Shown: positions 44,498 to 54,076 of the stretch, piece after piece
How the letters are laid out: every line of letters starts with the position of its first letter
Position numbering within the stretch: the stretch's first letter is position 1
Assembly: GCF_003121585.1 (NCBI RefSeq)
Contig: NZ_QEOO01000020.1
Coordinates: 36,619-100,618 of the forward strand
From: Nocardioides speluncae
GTDB lineage: Bacteria > Actinomycetota > Actinomycetes > Propionibacteriales > Nocardioidaceae
Direction of reading: 5' to 3'
Length of the DNA stretch: 64,000 nt
Notes under the pieces: model-generated
Databases searched by the model: none
What the model saw: the letters and a program-made list of their open reading frames with translations, nothing else
What the model was told of the DNA's origin: nothing
Translations under genes and position numbers: made by a program

Positions 44498-46324
44498 ATG
44501 AGGACCATCTCCACCATCCTGGCCTCCGTGGCACTCGTGCTCGGCGGAACCGGTTCGGTCATCGCCGTGCCCGGTGCGGCACCCGACTCGGCACCCCGCA
44601 CCGGCGTCGTACTCAACGCGGGCGCGCCGGACACGGTGCCGGGCCTGTACATCGTCGGCCTCCGGGGCGAGCTATCCGCGGCCCGGGCCGGTGTCGCCGC
44701 CGAGGCGGAGACGCTCGCGGACCGGTACGGCGGCAGCGTCCGGCACGTCTACTCCGCCGTGCTGCGTGGCTTCGCGGTCCACCTCTCGGCGAAGGCGGCG
44801 GCCAGGCTCGCGGCCGAGCCGGGCGTCGAGTTCGTCCAGCAGTCGCTATGGGTGCGCTCGGCCGACGTTGCCGAGGCCGCCCAGGTCGCCGGGGAGCAGC
44901 CGAACCCGCCGTCGTGGGGGCTGGACCAGATCGACGGCGCCAACGACGGCGTCTACAAGTACCCGAACGTGGGCACCGGCGTCACCGTCTACAACACCGA
45001 TACCGAGCTGAACCTGGACCACGTGTCGTTCGAGGGGCGCGCCGAGTCCGGGTACGACTTCGTCGACGAGGACGACAACGTCAACGACTGCAAAGGCGCC
45101 GCCGATCAGGGACACGGCACGCACACCGGCGGTACGTCGAGCAGCGAGGCGTACGGCGTGGCCAAGGACGTCGCGCTCGTCGGGGTCAAGGTGCTCGGCT
45201 GCGACGGCAATGCACCCGACGCGGACTCCATCCAGGGCATCGAGTGGGTCACCCAGCACGCCCGGAAGCCGGCCGTCGCCAACGCGAGCTGGACCTCCGG
45301 CGGCGCCAACGCCGACCCGGAGGGCATCAACCGCGCCATCAAGAACTCCTCGGCCAGCGGAGTGACCTGGGTGGCTGCAGCCGGCAACGAGAACCAGGAC
45401 GCCTGCAACGTCAGCCCCGCCAAGGTCCCCGAGGTGATCACCGTGGCCGCCACCCAGGGCGAGAACAACGCCGAGGCCGGCTACTCCAACCACGGCAGCT
45501 GCGTGGACATCTACGCGCCGGGCTCGAACATCACCTCGGCGAGCAACTCCAACAACACCGGCACGAAGAACATGCAGGGCACCTCGATGGCCGCACCGCA
45601 CGTGACCGGCGCGGCCGCGCTGTACCTGTCCGGTCACCCGGACGCCACCGCCGCGCAGGTCCAGGCAGCGATCATCGACAACGCGGCCGACGGCGTGGTC
45701 GTCAGCCCGGGACCGGGCTCGCCGAACCGGTTCCTCGACGTCAGCGGACTGGGCGGCGGGCAGCCGACGCCGGACAAGCCGGTGGCGGCGTTCGAGGCCG
45801 ACTGCGCGGGGTCGCTGGACTGTTCCTTCGACGGCTCGGCATCTCGTCCCGGTGAAGGCGGCACCTCGATCGCGTCGTACGCCTGGACGTTCGGCGACAA
45901 CAGCTCCGGTGAGGGCGCTACTCCCAAGCACTCCTACGCGACCGCCGGGGAGTACCGGGTGACGCTGACCGTGACGGACGACAAGGGTCAGGTGTCCGCC
46001 CCTGTCAGCAAGACGGTCCGCGCCGGCACGCCGCCGACCGGTCAGCCGCCGCGAGCCTCGTTCACGGTGTTCTGCCAGTGGGGCTCGTGCACCTTCAACG
46101 GCACCGCGTCAACGGACCCGGACAACGACATCGCGTCGTACGCCTGGACGTTCGGTGACGGCCAGTCCGGCACCGGCGCCACCACCACCCACGCCTATCC
46201 CAACCGGCAGGCGAGCTACACGGCCACGCTCACGGTCACCGACCGCGCGGGCAACAGGAACACCGCCTCCAAGCAGGTGCAGTGCTGGAGCGTCGGCACG
46301 CAGGCGTTCTGCTTCGGCCAGTAG
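44498..46324 (+). CDS. Secreted subtilisin-like protease with two PKD domains
   Basis: A 608-residue exported S8 protease. Signal peptide ~1-25; I9-type propeptide (~45-125, YIVGLRGELSAARAGV...); catalytic Asp in NTDTELN (~168), His in GHGTHTGG (~206), Asn in AAAGNEN and Ser in GTSMAAPH (~363). Two PKD domains follow, ending CWSVGTQAFCFGQ as in the trypsin gene 12 bp upstream. A good ribosome site (GAGAGGAAG) precedes the ATG, and the two form an operon. The shared end module suggests both enzymes bind the same target or surface. Confidence 0.94.
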   Translation: MRTISTILASVALVLGGTGSVIAVPGAAPDSAPRTGVVLNAGAPDTVPGLYIVGLRGELSAARAGVAAEAETLADRYGGSVRHVYSAVLRGFAVHLSAKAAARLAAEPGVEFVQQSLWVRSADVAEAAQVAGEQPNPPSWGLDQIDGANDGVYKYPNVGTGVTVYNTDTELNLDHVSFEGRAESGYDFVDEDDNVNDCKGAADQGHGTHTGGTSSSEAYGVAKDVALVGVKVLGCDGNAPDADSIQGIEWVTQHARKPAVANASWTSGGANADPEGINRAIKNSSASGVTWVAAAGNENQDACNVSPAKVPEVITVAATQGENNAEAGYSNHGSCVDIYAPGSNITSASNSNNTGTKNMQGTSMAAPHVTGAAALYLSGHPDATAAQVQAAIIDNAADGVVVSPGPGSPNRFLDVSGLGGGQPTPDKPVAAFEADCAGSLDCSFDGSASRPGEGGTSIASYAWTFGDNSSGEGATPKHSYATAGEYRVTLTVTDDKGQVSAPVSKTVRAGTPPTGQPPRASFTVFCQWGSCTFNGTASTDPDNDIASYAWTFGDGQSGTGATTTHAYPNRQASYTATLTVTDRAGNRNTASKQVQCWSVGTQAFCFGQ

Positions 46325-46347
46325 GTCGGTCAGTGGACACCGTCCTG

Positions 46348-46382
46348 GCCGGGTCCGGGTGCAGCCAGCACCCGGGCCCGGC
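46348..46382. terminator. Hairpin terminator after the protease operon
   Basis: A 15-bp stem (46348-46362 with 46368-46382; one G-T pair) around the loop AGCCA, 23 bases after the subtilisin stop and ending 11 bases before the decarboxylase start. Very stable, without a U-tract. Confidence 0.7.
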
Positions 46383-46393
46383 AGACTCGAAGG

Positions 46394-47761
46394 ATGACTA
46401 CTCCCGAGCGTGGTGACGGACTGGAGCAGGCGGCCGCCCACACCTACAGCTGGCTGGCCTCGCTTGACGAGCGGCGGGTCCCGCCGACCGCAACTGTCGA
46501 AGAGGTGACGCAGGCGCTGGGATCGCTGCCCTATGGGCCCGGTCAGATCGGCTCGACGATCGACCTGCTGGCCACCGCCTGCGAGCCGGGGCTGACCGCG
46601 ATGCCGTCGGGGCGGTTCTTCGGCTTCGTGATCGGCGGCGCCCACCCCGCCGGTCTGGCCGCCGACTGGCTGACCAGCGCCTGGGACCAGAACGCCGCGC
46701 TCCGCACCGTCACCCCGGCGCACACCGCCGTGGACGACCTCGCCGGCGCCTGGCTGCTCGACCTGCTCGGCCTGCCGGCCGAGTCGGCAGTGGGCTTCGT
46801 GACCGGTGCGACGATGTCGAACTTCGCCTGCCTGGCGACCGCGCGGGACGCCGTACTCCGCCGGGCCGGGTGGGATCTGTCGCGCGACGGGCTGAACGGA
46901 GCGCCGCCGATCCGGGTCCTGGTCGGCCGCGAGCGGCACGACACCGTCGACCTGGCGATGCGCTACCTGGGTCTCGGCGTACCCGAGCCGGTCGCGGCCG
47001 ACGCGGAAGGCAGGATCGACGTCGGTGATCTGCGCGACCGGCTTGCCGCGGGCCCGGCCGGGCCGACGGTCGTGGCACTGCAGGCCGGCAACGTCCACTC
47101 CGGCGCCTTCGACGACTTCGAGCAGGCGATCGCCGTCGCCCGCGAGTACGACGCGTGGGTCCACGTCGACGGCGCGTTCGGGCTCTTCGCGGCCGCCTCG
47201 CCGCGGCTGCGCGGGCTCGTCGCCCGAGCCGAGGCCGCCGACTCGTGGACCACCGACGCCCACAAGACCCTCAACGTCCCCTACGACTGCGGGATCGCGA
47301 TCGTCCGCGACCGGTCGGCCATGCGGGCCGCGCTCGGGACGAGCGGCGACTACCTGATCCAGTCCGACCAGGGCGACCCGATGGACCACGTGCCGGAGTT
47401 CTCGCGGCGCGGCCGCGCGTTCCCGGTGTGGGCGGTGCTGCACGCGCTCGGCCGCACCGGCGTCGCCGACCTCGTCGACGGCTTCTGCTCCCACGCGACG
47501 ACCTTCGCCGACGGGGTCCGTGAGCTCGGCGGCGAGGTGCTCAACGACGTGGTGTTCACCCAGGTGTGCGCGACGTTCGGCGACGACGCGCGCACCCGTG
47601 CGGTGGTCGCCGGACTGCTGTCCGACGGCACCGCCTGGATGACCGGCTCACGCTGGCAGGGCCGCGACGTACTCCGGATCTCGGTCAGCAACTGGTCCAC
47701 CACCGAGGACGACGTACGCCGCAGCCTGGACGCGCTGGGCCGCGTGCTGGCCGCGCTTTGA
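46394..47761 (+). CDS. PLP-dependent group II decarboxylase-like enzyme
   Basis: A 455-residue fold-type I enzyme of the aromatic-L-amino-acid/glutamate decarboxylase group. It has the family loop FFGFVIGGAHPAGLAADW, the cofactor-binding GFVTGATMSNF and HVDGAFG (Asp contacts PLP), and the Schiff-base lysine in TTDAHKTLNVPYDCG at about residue 290. Substrate cannot be named; relatives act on aspartate, tyrosine, tryptophan or diaminobutyrate. It begins 11 bases after a hairpin terminator, so its promoter must overlap that region. Converges with ilvD (3 bp apart). Confidence 0.88.
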   Translation: MTTPERGDGLEQAAAHTYSWLASLDERRVPPTATVEEVTQALGSLPYGPGQIGSTIDLLATACEPGLTAMPSGRFFGFVIGGAHPAGLAADWLTSAWDQNAALRTVTPAHTAVDDLAGAWLLDLLGLPAESAVGFVTGATMSNFACLATARDAVLRRAGWDLSRDGLNGAPPIRVLVGRERHDTVDLAMRYLGLGVPEPVAADAEGRIDVGDLRDRLAAGPAGPTVVALQAGNVHSGAFDDFEQAIAVAREYDAWVHVDGAFGLFAAASPRLRGLVARAEAADSWTTDAHKTLNVPYDCGIAIVRDRSAMRAALGTSGDYLIQSDQGDPMDHVPEFSRRGRAFPVWAVLHALGRTGVADLVDGFCSHATTFADGVRELGGEVLNDVVFTQVCATFGDDARTRAVVAGLLSDGTAWMTGSRWQGRDVLRISVSNWSTTEDDVRRSLDALGRVLAAL

Positions 47762-47764
47762 CCC

Positions 47765-49465
47765 TTAGCTGGTCACGGCGCCGTGGGCGGCGGACTGCAC
47801 GACCTTGGCGTACTTGCCGAGTACGCCGCGGGTGTACTTCGGCGGGTTCGGTACCCAGCCCTCGCGACGCCGCTCCAGCTCGTCCTTGTCGACGTCGACC
47901 TCGAGCAACCGGTTGGCGACGTCGAGGGTGATCGGGTCACCGTCGCGCAGGAACGCGATGGGACCGCCGTCGACCGCCTCGGGCGCGATGTGGCCGACGC
48001 AGAGTCCCGTCGTACCGCCGGAGAACCGGCCGTCGGTGATCAGCAGTACGTCCTTGCCGAGTCCGGCGCCCTTGATAGCGCCGGTGATCGCGAGCATCTC
48101 GCGCATGCCGGGGCCGCCCTTCGGCCCTTCGTAGCGGATCACCACGACGTCGCGCGCCTGGATCTGGCCGGCGGCGAGTGCGTCGAGCGCGGCCCGCTCG
48201 CCGTCGAAGACGCGGGCGGTGCCGGTGAAGACCGACTCGTCGAAGCCCGCGCTCTTCACGACCGCCCCCTCGGGCGCCAACGAGCCTTTGAGGATGGTCA
48301 GGCCGCCGCTGCTGTGGATCGGCCGGTCGAGCGGGCGGATGATGTCGCCGTCCACGGCCGGCGGCGCGATGTCGGCGAGGTTCTCGGCCATCGTCTTGCC
48401 GGTCACCGTGAGGCAGTCGCCGTGCATCAGGCCGGCGTCCAGCAGCGCCTTCATCACCATCGGGATACCGCCGACCTTGTCGACGTCGTTCATCACGTAG
48501 CGGCCGAACGGCTTCAGGTCGCCCAGGTGCGGAACCTTGTCGCCGATCCGGTTGAAGTCGTCGAGATCCAGATCGACCTCGGCCTCGCGGGCGATCGCGA
48601 GCAGGTGGAGTACGGCGTTGGTGGAGCCGCCCAGCGCCATGGTGACCGCGATCGCGTTCTCGAACGCCTCCTTGGTCATGATCTGGCGAGCGGTGATCCC
48701 GCGGCGCAGCAGCTCGACGACCGCCTCGCCGGACTTGTGGGCGTAGCCGTCGCGACGGCGGTCGACTGCCGGCGGCGCCGCCGAGCCCGGCAGCGACATC
48801 CCGAGCGCCTCACCGATCGAGGCCATCGTGTTGGCGGTGTACATGCCGCCGCATGCACCCTCACCCGGACAGATCGCACGCTCGATCCGGTCCACCTCGT
48901 CGCGGGTGATCTTGCCGGCCAGGCAGGCGCCGACCGCCTCGAAGGCGTCGATGATCGTCACGTCCCGGCCGTCGACGCTGCCGGGCATGATCGACCCGGC
49001 GTACAGGAAGACGCTGGCCAGGTCGAGCCGGGCCGCGGCCATCAGCATGCCCGGCAGGCTCTTGTCGCAGCCGGCCAGCAGCACCGAGCCGTCCAGCCGC
49101 TCGGCCATCATCACCGTCTCCACCGAGTCCGCGATCACCTCGCGGCTGACCAGCGAGAAGTGCATCCCCTCGTGGCCCATCGAGATGCCGTCGGACACCG
49201 AGATCGTCCCGAACTCGAGCGGGTACCCGCCCGCCGCGTGTACGCCGTTCTTGACCGCCTTGGCGAGCCGGTCGAGGCTGAGGTTGCAGGGCGTGATCTC
49301 GTTCCACGACGACGCGACGCCGATCTGCGGCTTGGCGAAGTCCTCGTCCTGCATCCCTACCGCGCGGAGCATCCCGCGCGCTGCGGCCTTCTCCAGCCCG
49401 TCGGTGACGTCGCGGGAGCGGGGCTTGATGTCGATGGCGTTCTCAGTGGGGTTCTGCTCTGGCAT
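47765..49465 (-). CDS. ilvD: Dihydroxy-acid dehydratase
   Basis: A 566-residue iron-sulfur dehydratase; third common step of Val/Leu/Ile synthesis. Cluster cysteines sit in [13 protein letters not shown] and [25 protein letters not shown] and [16 protein letters not shown] are further family motifs, and [15 protein letters not shown] and [16 protein letters not shown] mark the C-terminal domain. Normal length. Placed 14 kb from ilvBNC but in the same orientation. The start is the ATG at 49465. Confidence 0.97.
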   Translation of the reverse strand: MPEQNPTENAIDIKPRSRDVTDGLEKAAARGMLRAVGMQDEDFAKPQIGVASSWNEITPCNLSLDRLAKAVKNGVHAAGGYPLEFGTISVSDGISMGHEGMHFSLVSREVIADSVETVMMAERLDGSVLLAGCDKSLPGMLMAAARLDLASVFLYAGSIMPGSVDGRDVTIIDAFEAVGACLAGKITRDEVDRIERAICPGEGACGGMYTANTMASIGEALGMSLPGSAAPPAVDRRRDGYAHKSGEAVVELLRRGITARQIMTKEAFENAIAVTMALGGSTNAVLHLLAIAREAEVDLDLDDFNRIGDKVPHLGDLKPFGRYVMNDVDKVGGIPMVMKALLDAGLMHGDCLTVTGKTMAENLADIAPPAVDGDIIRPLDRPIHSSGGLTILKGSLAPEGAVVKSAGFDESVFTGTARVFDGERAALDALAAGQIQARDVVVIRYEGPKGGPGMREMLAITGAIKGAGLGKDVLLITDGRFSGGTTGLCVGHIAPEAVDGGPIAFLRDGDPITLDVANRLLEVDVDKDELERRREGWVPNPPKYTRGVLGKYAKVVQSAAHGAVTS

Positions 49466-49508
49466 AAGGCGAGCCTAGAGCGCCCCGCTCTCCAAAGGGA
49501 CGAATGTC

Positions 49509-50744
49509 TCAGCCGACGGCGCCGACCCTCGACTTCACCTTGTGGCCGAGCGACCAGGTGCTCCAGCCGACCTGGGAGCGCGCCCTGAGCTTGCACGTGT
49601 ACGCCGAGCCCCGCCGCAGGCCGGAGATCGAGACGGGCGAGCGGGTGGTCGACTTGAGCACCTGCACCACGTGGCCACCGCCTGAGACGCACCGCACCTG
49701 GTAGCCCTTGACCCGCGCACCACGCGGCTTGGAGGTGACGAACCAGAGCTGCGCCGTGCCCGCGCTGACCCGCTTGGTGCGGGTGATGTCGGGCCGGGTC
49801 GGCGTGATCACGCCGCGCTTGAGCCTGAGGTGCTGCCTGGAGAAGGTGGCGCCGGTGAGGTCGACCCGCCAGGCGTCGTCGCCGCTCTCCTGGTACGACG
49901 CGACGCTGCCGCTGGTCGACGTACTCGTGAAGCTGCCGTCGGTCATCGTCTCCGGCGCGGGGATGCCGTAGAGGTCGCGCAGCACCTGGTTCGGGATCCG
50001 CATGTTCGCGGTGCCGTGGAAGGTTGAGCCGTCCGGGAAGTTGTGGGCGTTCTGCATCAGGAAGTCCATGGTGACCACGCCGGTGCTGGACGTGGTGATG
50101 TTCGGCGGGTACCAGAACAGCTGGATGTCGCTGTAGGACTCCAGCCCCCACAGCCGGTCGCGAGCGGCCTCGGTCGAGCCGTGCCACGAGGCGTCGGAGA
50201 TCCGCATCACGATGTAGGCGATGTGGTCGTCGGGCGCCGCGGTCTCGTCGCAGTGGGTCGGGTCCTCCCCCGGCTCGTCGCCACAGCTCATCAGCATGTT
50301 GGCGGGCTTGACCACGATCTTGACTGCCCAGTCGCCGTCGCCGTCGCGGTAGCGGGTGCTCTTGCCGTTGCGGCCCCAGCCGTCGATGATCCGCGGCTTG
50401 ATCGAGCCGGTCTTCATGGTGACCGTGAACGTGCTGCTGAGCTCGGCGGGGCCGAGTCCGTGCGGGACTCCGGCCTTCGACAGGGTGAAGCCGGTGGTGT
50501 GCTTGTCCTCCGGCGGCGTGTAGCCGTCGACCGTCGCGAAGTAGACGTCGCGGTCGATCGGCGTACCGTTGCGCAGCACTGAGACCAGACACGGCGCCGG
50601 CTTGCCGTCGGCGCAGTAGTGCAACGGCGCGGCCTGTGCCGGCGGAGCGAGTACGGCGGCGAGCAGGCCGCCGACGAGGCCGGTCAGGGCGAGGGCGAGG
50701 GCCGTCCAGGAACGGGTCCGCGCTGATTGGGTGCAGGAGGGCAT
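49509..50744 (-). CDS. Secreted protein with C-terminal fibronectin-III-like domain
   Basis: A 411-residue exported protein of unknown function. Signal peptide at residues 1-38 (RSWTALALALTGLVGGLLAAVLAPPAQA), then a ~270-residue beta-rich domain with several cysteines (HYCADGKPAPCL; SCGDEPGEDPTHCDE), and a C-terminal fibronectin-like domain with AQLWFVTSKPRGARVKGYQVRCV...YTCKLRARSQVGWSTWS. No catalytic motif recognised. The ATG at 50744 is chosen for the signal peptide; no clear ribosome site. Confidence 0.75.
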   Translation of the reverse strand: MPSCTQSARTRSWTALALALTGLVGGLLAAVLAPPAQAAPLHYCADGKPAPCLVSVLRNGTPIDRDVYFATVDGYTPPEDKHTTGFTLSKAGVPHGLGPAELSSTFTVTMKTGSIKPRIIDGWGRNGKSTRYRDGDGDWAVKIVVKPANMLMSCGDEPGEDPTHCDETAAPDDHIAYIVMRISDASWHGSTEAARDRLWGLESYSDIQLFWYPPNITTSSTGVVTMDFLMQNAHNFPDGSTFHGTANMRIPNQVLRDLYGIPAPETMTDGSFTSTSTSGSVASYQESGDDAWRVDLTGATFSRQHLRLKRGVITPTRPDITRTKRVSAGTAQLWFVTSKPRGARVKGYQVRCVSGGGHVVQVLKSTTRSPVSISGLRRGSAYTCKLRARSQVGWSTWSLGHKVKSRVGAVG

Positions 50745-50818
50745 GGCCGAATGATCGTGGGCCCACCGGCGGGCGGGCGGCTGAACGCCGGCCAGCCTGG
50801 GGTTGTCTAGACCTCTCG

Positions 50819-51400
50819 TCAGCGAATCGCCGACCGTGCGGTCGGTGCCAGCCGGAGGAGTCCTGGTGCCGACGGCGCGTCGGACCGGGCGAGCTGGACC
50901 CGCACGTCGACGCCCTCGTGGACGGGGAGCCGCGGGAAGTCGTTGGCCGCCGGCTCGGTCTCGAACGACGCCAGCAGCTCGCCCGGCGCCGTACCGAACG
51001 AGCAGACGAACCTCGCATCCGACCGCTCGGTCGCTCCCACCGGCAGCCGCGGCAGCAGCCCGGAGACGGGCCGGGTCGGCCGCAGCAGGTGGACGTCGTC
51101 GCTGTCGATCATCGTCGCGGCCGCCGCCGGACCGTACGTCCGCCAGGCCGCGCTGTGACCGTAGAACGCGGTCAGGCCGGCCAGCCGCGAGGCCATGTCC
51201 CGGTAGCCGCGCAGCCAGACGAACCGGTCCGGCCGGTCGAGGTCGTAGAACTGCCCGAGCACCCGCATCCCGAGCTCCTCCTGGCTCTCCACGAGGTGGG
51301 TGTCGAAGATGTCGACCAGCACGTCTCGCTGCTGCGGCTCGAGCGTGTACTGACGGAGCTCGACCACCTGCCATTCGTCTTCGCTACTCACGTCGCCCAT
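50819..51400 (-). CDS. NIPSNAP-family protein
   Basis: A 193-residue cytoplasmic protein of the NIPSNAP/EthD-like ferredoxin fold. The hallmark first strand is VVELRQYTLEPQQRDVLVDIFDTHLVESQEELGMRVLGQF, followed by RFVWLRGYRDMASRLAGLTAFY. Family function is largely unknown. It is divergent from a GlxA-type regulator (74 bp between starts), which may control it. The start could be ATG 51400 or GTG 51391. Confidence 0.82.
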   Translation of the reverse strand: MGDVSSEDEWQVVELRQYTLEPQQRDVLVDIFDTHLVESQEELGMRVLGQFYDLDRPDRFVWLRGYRDMASRLAGLTAFYGHSAAWRTYGPAAAATMIDSDDVHLLRPTRPVSGLLPRLPVGATERSDARFVCSFGTAPGELLASFETEPAANDFPRLPVHEGVDVRVQLARSDAPSAPGLLRLAPTARSAIR

Positions 51401-51429
51401 CCTGCTCAGGCGACCCGTCCGCGAACGAG

Positions 51430-51469
51430 TGGCAGACTTGCCAATCTCCGCAAGGAAGTTGCCACACTG
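51430..51469. promoter_or_regulatory. Candidate operator between NIPSNAP and GlxA genes
   Basis: TGGCA-gact-TGCCA (51430-51443) is a short inverted repeat, and TTGCCA recurs at 51459 in the gap between the divergent starts. It lies immediately upstream of the regulator start, so autoregulation is plausible. Confidence 0.4.
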
Positions 51470-51474
51470 TGTCC

Positions 51475-52416
51475 ATGCATCGGATCGCGATACCCGTCGT
51501 CGACGACATGCCGATGTACGAGCTCGGGATCGCCTGGGAGATCTTCGGCGCACCGTGGCTGGAACCCTGGTACGACGTCCGGCTGTGCGCCGACGGCAGG
51601 ACCCGGACCGAGCCCGGTCTCGTCGTCGAGCCCGACGCACCGCTCGGCGCACTCGCTGACGCCGACACCGTCGTCGTACCCGCCCTCCCGCACGCCTGGC
51701 TGGCCGACGACGACCTCCCGCCGACGCTGGTTGCCGCCGTTCGCGACGCAGCCACCGCCGGCGCTCGGATGATCTCGCTGTGCAGCGGCGCCTTCGTGCT
51801 GGCCGCGGCCGGCATCCTCGACGGCAGGCGCGCGACCACGCACTGGCAGCAGGCGCGGAGGCTGGCCGACCGCTACCCGGCCGTGCAGGTCGATGCCGCG
51901 GCGCTCTACGTGGACGAGGGCGACGTGCTGACCAGCGCTGGGCGGAGCGCCGGCATGGACCTCTGCCTGCACGTCCTACGCCGCGACCACGGGGCGGCGG
52001 TGGCCAACCGCGTGGCCCGCGCCATGGTCGTCCCCGCACACCGCCCCGGCGGCCAGTCGCAGTACGTCGACGAGCCGGTGCCCGCGACCGACGACGAGAG
52101 CCTGGCTCCGCTCCTGAGCTGGGCCGAGGAGCGGTTGGAGCAGCCGCTGACCGTCGCCAGGCTCGCCGAACAGGCACGGATGAGCGAGCGCACGCTCATG
52201 CGCCGGTTCCGCGCGGCGACCGGGACGACAGTGCGGCAGTGGCTGCTCGCCCAGCGGCTCAACCGCGCCCGCGCCCTGCTCGAGTCGACCAGCCTCCCGG
52301 TCGACCGCGTCAGCGAGCTGTGCGGCCTCGGCTCCGCCGCGAACCTGCGCCAGCACTTCGGCGTACACGTCGGCTCATCGCCGACGAGCTACCGACGCGC
52401 GTTCCGCAGTGCCTAG
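51475..52416 (+). CDS. GlxA-type AraC-family regulator (DJ-1/PfpI plus HTH)
   Basis: A 313-residue regulator with an N-terminal class I glutamine-amidotransferase-like (DJ-1/PfpI) domain and two AraC helix-turn-helix units at the C-terminus. In the first domain the nucleophile-elbow position reads SLCSGAFVLAAAG, cysteine retained. The HTH region reads LTVARLAEQARMSERTLMRRFRAATGTT and VDRVSELCGLGSAANLRQHF. Target genes unknown; the divergent NIPSNAP gene is the first candidate. Converges with the SRPBCC gene (6 bp). Confidence 0.9.
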   Translation: MHRIAIPVVDDMPMYELGIAWEIFGAPWLEPWYDVRLCADGRTRTEPGLVVEPDAPLGALADADTVVVPALPHAWLADDDLPPTLVAAVRDAATAGARMISLCSGAFVLAAAGILDGRRATTHWQQARRLADRYPAVQVDAAALYVDEGDVLTSAGRSAGMDLCLHVLRRDHGAAVANRVARAMVVPAHRPGGQSQYVDEPVPATDDESLAPLLSWAEERLEQPLTVARLAEQARMSERTLMRRFRAATGTTVRQWLLAQRLNRARALLESTSLPVDRVSELCGLGSAANLRQHFGVHVGSSPTSYRRAFRSA

Positions 52417-52422
52417 GTCCGG

Positions 52423-52878
52423 TCAGCTCTCGGCCGCGGCCTTCAGCTGGGCCAGGCCCTTCTCGAAGTCCTTGCCGACCAGCTTGTCCATCGGCCAGAT
52501 CTTGCCGAACAGCGCCATCAGGCCCTTCTGGGTGCCGGTCATCCGCCAGGTGACGTCGGTGCCGTCCTTGGCCGGGGACAGCTGGAAGGTGACGTTGTTG
52601 GTCGCCTTGAACGGCTTGTCGAAGTGCACGCGGACCGCGATCTGGTGCGGGTCGGAGCCGGTGACCTCCATGTTGCCGATCCCGGCCTTCCTGTTGCCGG
52701 ACCAGGAGTACTTCGCGCCCACGCCGGCATCCGCGCCGGAGTAGGTGCGGTCGAGGTTCGGGTCGATGTCCTCCCACGGCGACCACTTGGTCCACTCGTG
52801 GAAGTCGTTGATCAGCGCGTGGATCGTCGCCGTGTCGGCGTTGATCGTCGTACTGCGGTGTACGTCGAAGTCACCCAT
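52423..52878 (-). CDS. SRPBCC (START-like) family protein
   Basis: A 151-residue helix-grip lipid-binding-like domain of the polyketide-cyclase/dehydrase type. It opens DVHRSTTINADTATIHALINDFHEWTKWSPWEDIDPN, the family's first strand and helix, and ends with a long C-terminal helix (KLVGKDFEKGLAQLKAAAES). Function unknown. ATG at 52878 follows GGAGGAACC. Downstream of the propeller protein gene on the same strand by 50 bp, so the two may be co-transcribed. Confidence 0.85.
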   Translation of the reverse strand: MGDFDVHRSTTINADTATIHALINDFHEWTKWSPWEDIDPNLDRTYSGADAGVGAKYSWSGNRKAGIGNMEVTGSDPHQIAVRVHFDKPFKATNNVTFQLSPAKDGTDVTWRMTGTQKGLMALFGKIWPMDKLVGKDFEKGLAQLKAAAES

Positions 52879-52928
52879 GGTTCCTCCTTGGATCGAGCAC
52901 TTCTCGGAGTATCCACCGATCTGGCGCG

Positions 52929-54017
52929 TCAGAGTACGGCGGCGCGCACGACCATCACGTCGGGAAGGTCCTCGACGATTTCGCGCCAGGACTCCCCCTC
53001 GTCGGCCGAAGCCCAGACGGTGCCGTTGCGGGCGCCGAAGTAGAGGCCCATCGGGTCTGCGTTGTCGGCGGTCATCGCGTCGCGCATGACGCCGACGAAG
53101 AACGAGTCGGACAGCCCGTTGCCGAGCGGCTCCCAGGTCGCGCCGGCATCCCGCGACCGCCACACCCGGGCCTTGGCGTCGGGCGGGTAGCGCTTGTCGC
53201 CGCCGACCAGCGGGAACACGAAGATGGTCTCCGGCTGGAGTGGGTGGACCACGATCGAGAAGCCGAAGTCCGACGGCAGGTCGTCGCCGATCGAGGTCCA
53301 GGAGCCGCCGTGGTCGTCGGAGCGGTAGACGCCACCGTGGTTCTGGGCGAACAGCCGCTCCGGCGCCGACGGGTGCCGGGTGACCTTGTGGACGCACTGG
53401 CCGAACTCCGGGTACCGCTGGTCCTCGGGCAGGAAGTCGGCGCGGATGCCCTTGTTGCGCGGCTGCCAGGAGACGCCGCCGTCATTGGTCTGGTAGACGC
53501 CGCCGGTGGAGATCGCCGCGGTCACCGACTTCGGGTCCTTCGGGTGCGGCAGCACGGTGTGGAACGCCTGGCCGCCGAAGCCCTCGCCCCACTCCTTGCG
53601 CTGCGGGTGCTCCCATAGTGCCCGCAGCAGGGCGAACGTCTCTCCACGGTCGTCGGAGCGGAAGATCGCGCCGGGCTCGGTTCCGGCGTACACCACGTCG
53701 TCCTCGGTGCCGGGCGCGAGCTGCCAGACCCGGGCCAGCGTGGTCTCGGTGTCATCGGGGAACCGCACCGCGCCGTTGGGTGTCTCCTGCCAGCTCTTGC
53801 CAAGGTCGTCGGAGCGCCACACCTGCGGGCCGAGCCAGCTCGACGACGACCCGACCAGCAGCCGCGGCTGGTCACCGCGGGTGTCGATCATGCAGGAGTA
53901 GACCTCCTCCATGTCGAAGTGCGGGCCGTCCCAGTCCCATTCGGTACGCCGCTCGTCGGAGCGTCCGATCCACAGTCCCTTGCGCGTGCCGACCAGCACC
54001 ATCGTCTGCTGCGCCAT
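52929..54017 (-). CDS. BNR/sortilin-type beta-propeller protein
   Basis: A 362-residue protein with repeated Asp-box-like elements: WRSDDLGKSW, FRSDDRGETF, YQTNDGGVSW, YRSDDHGGSW, WRSRDAGATW and WASADEGESW, about 45-60 residues apart, i.e. at least six blades. No signal peptide, so cytoplasmic. Similar proteins are annotated as exo-sialidase-like or photosystem-assembly-like, but catalytic residues of sialidases are not apparent. Start ATG 54017 is preferred to 54026. Function unknown. Confidence 0.82.
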   Translation of the reverse strand: MAQQTMVLVGTRKGLWIGRSDERRTEWDWDGPHFDMEEVYSCMIDTRGDQPRLLVGSSSSWLGPQVWRSDDLGKSWQETPNGAVRFPDDTETTLARVWQLAPGTEDDVVYAGTEPGAIFRSDDRGETFALLRALWEHPQRKEWGEGFGGQAFHTVLPHPKDPKSVTAAISTGGVYQTNDGGVSWQPRNKGIRADFLPEDQRYPEFGQCVHKVTRHPSAPERLFAQNHGGVYRSDDHGGSWTSIGDDLPSDFGFSIVVHPLQPETIFVFPLVGGDKRYPPDAKARVWRSRDAGATWEPLGNGLSDSFFVGVMRDAMTADNADPMGLYFGARNGTVWASADEGESWREIVEDLPDVMVVRAAVL

Positions 54018-54076
54018 GCTTGCCACCGTAGCCGCCCCAGGACCGGGTCGGCCAGCGGCTGTGACAGCGTGGCCTT

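Noticed and set aside
49720..49810. Further 31-bp-type core (GGGCCGGGTCGGCG) near 49790
   Set aside because: A single match inside coding sequence without 31-bp neighbours; chance similarity in GC-rich DNA.
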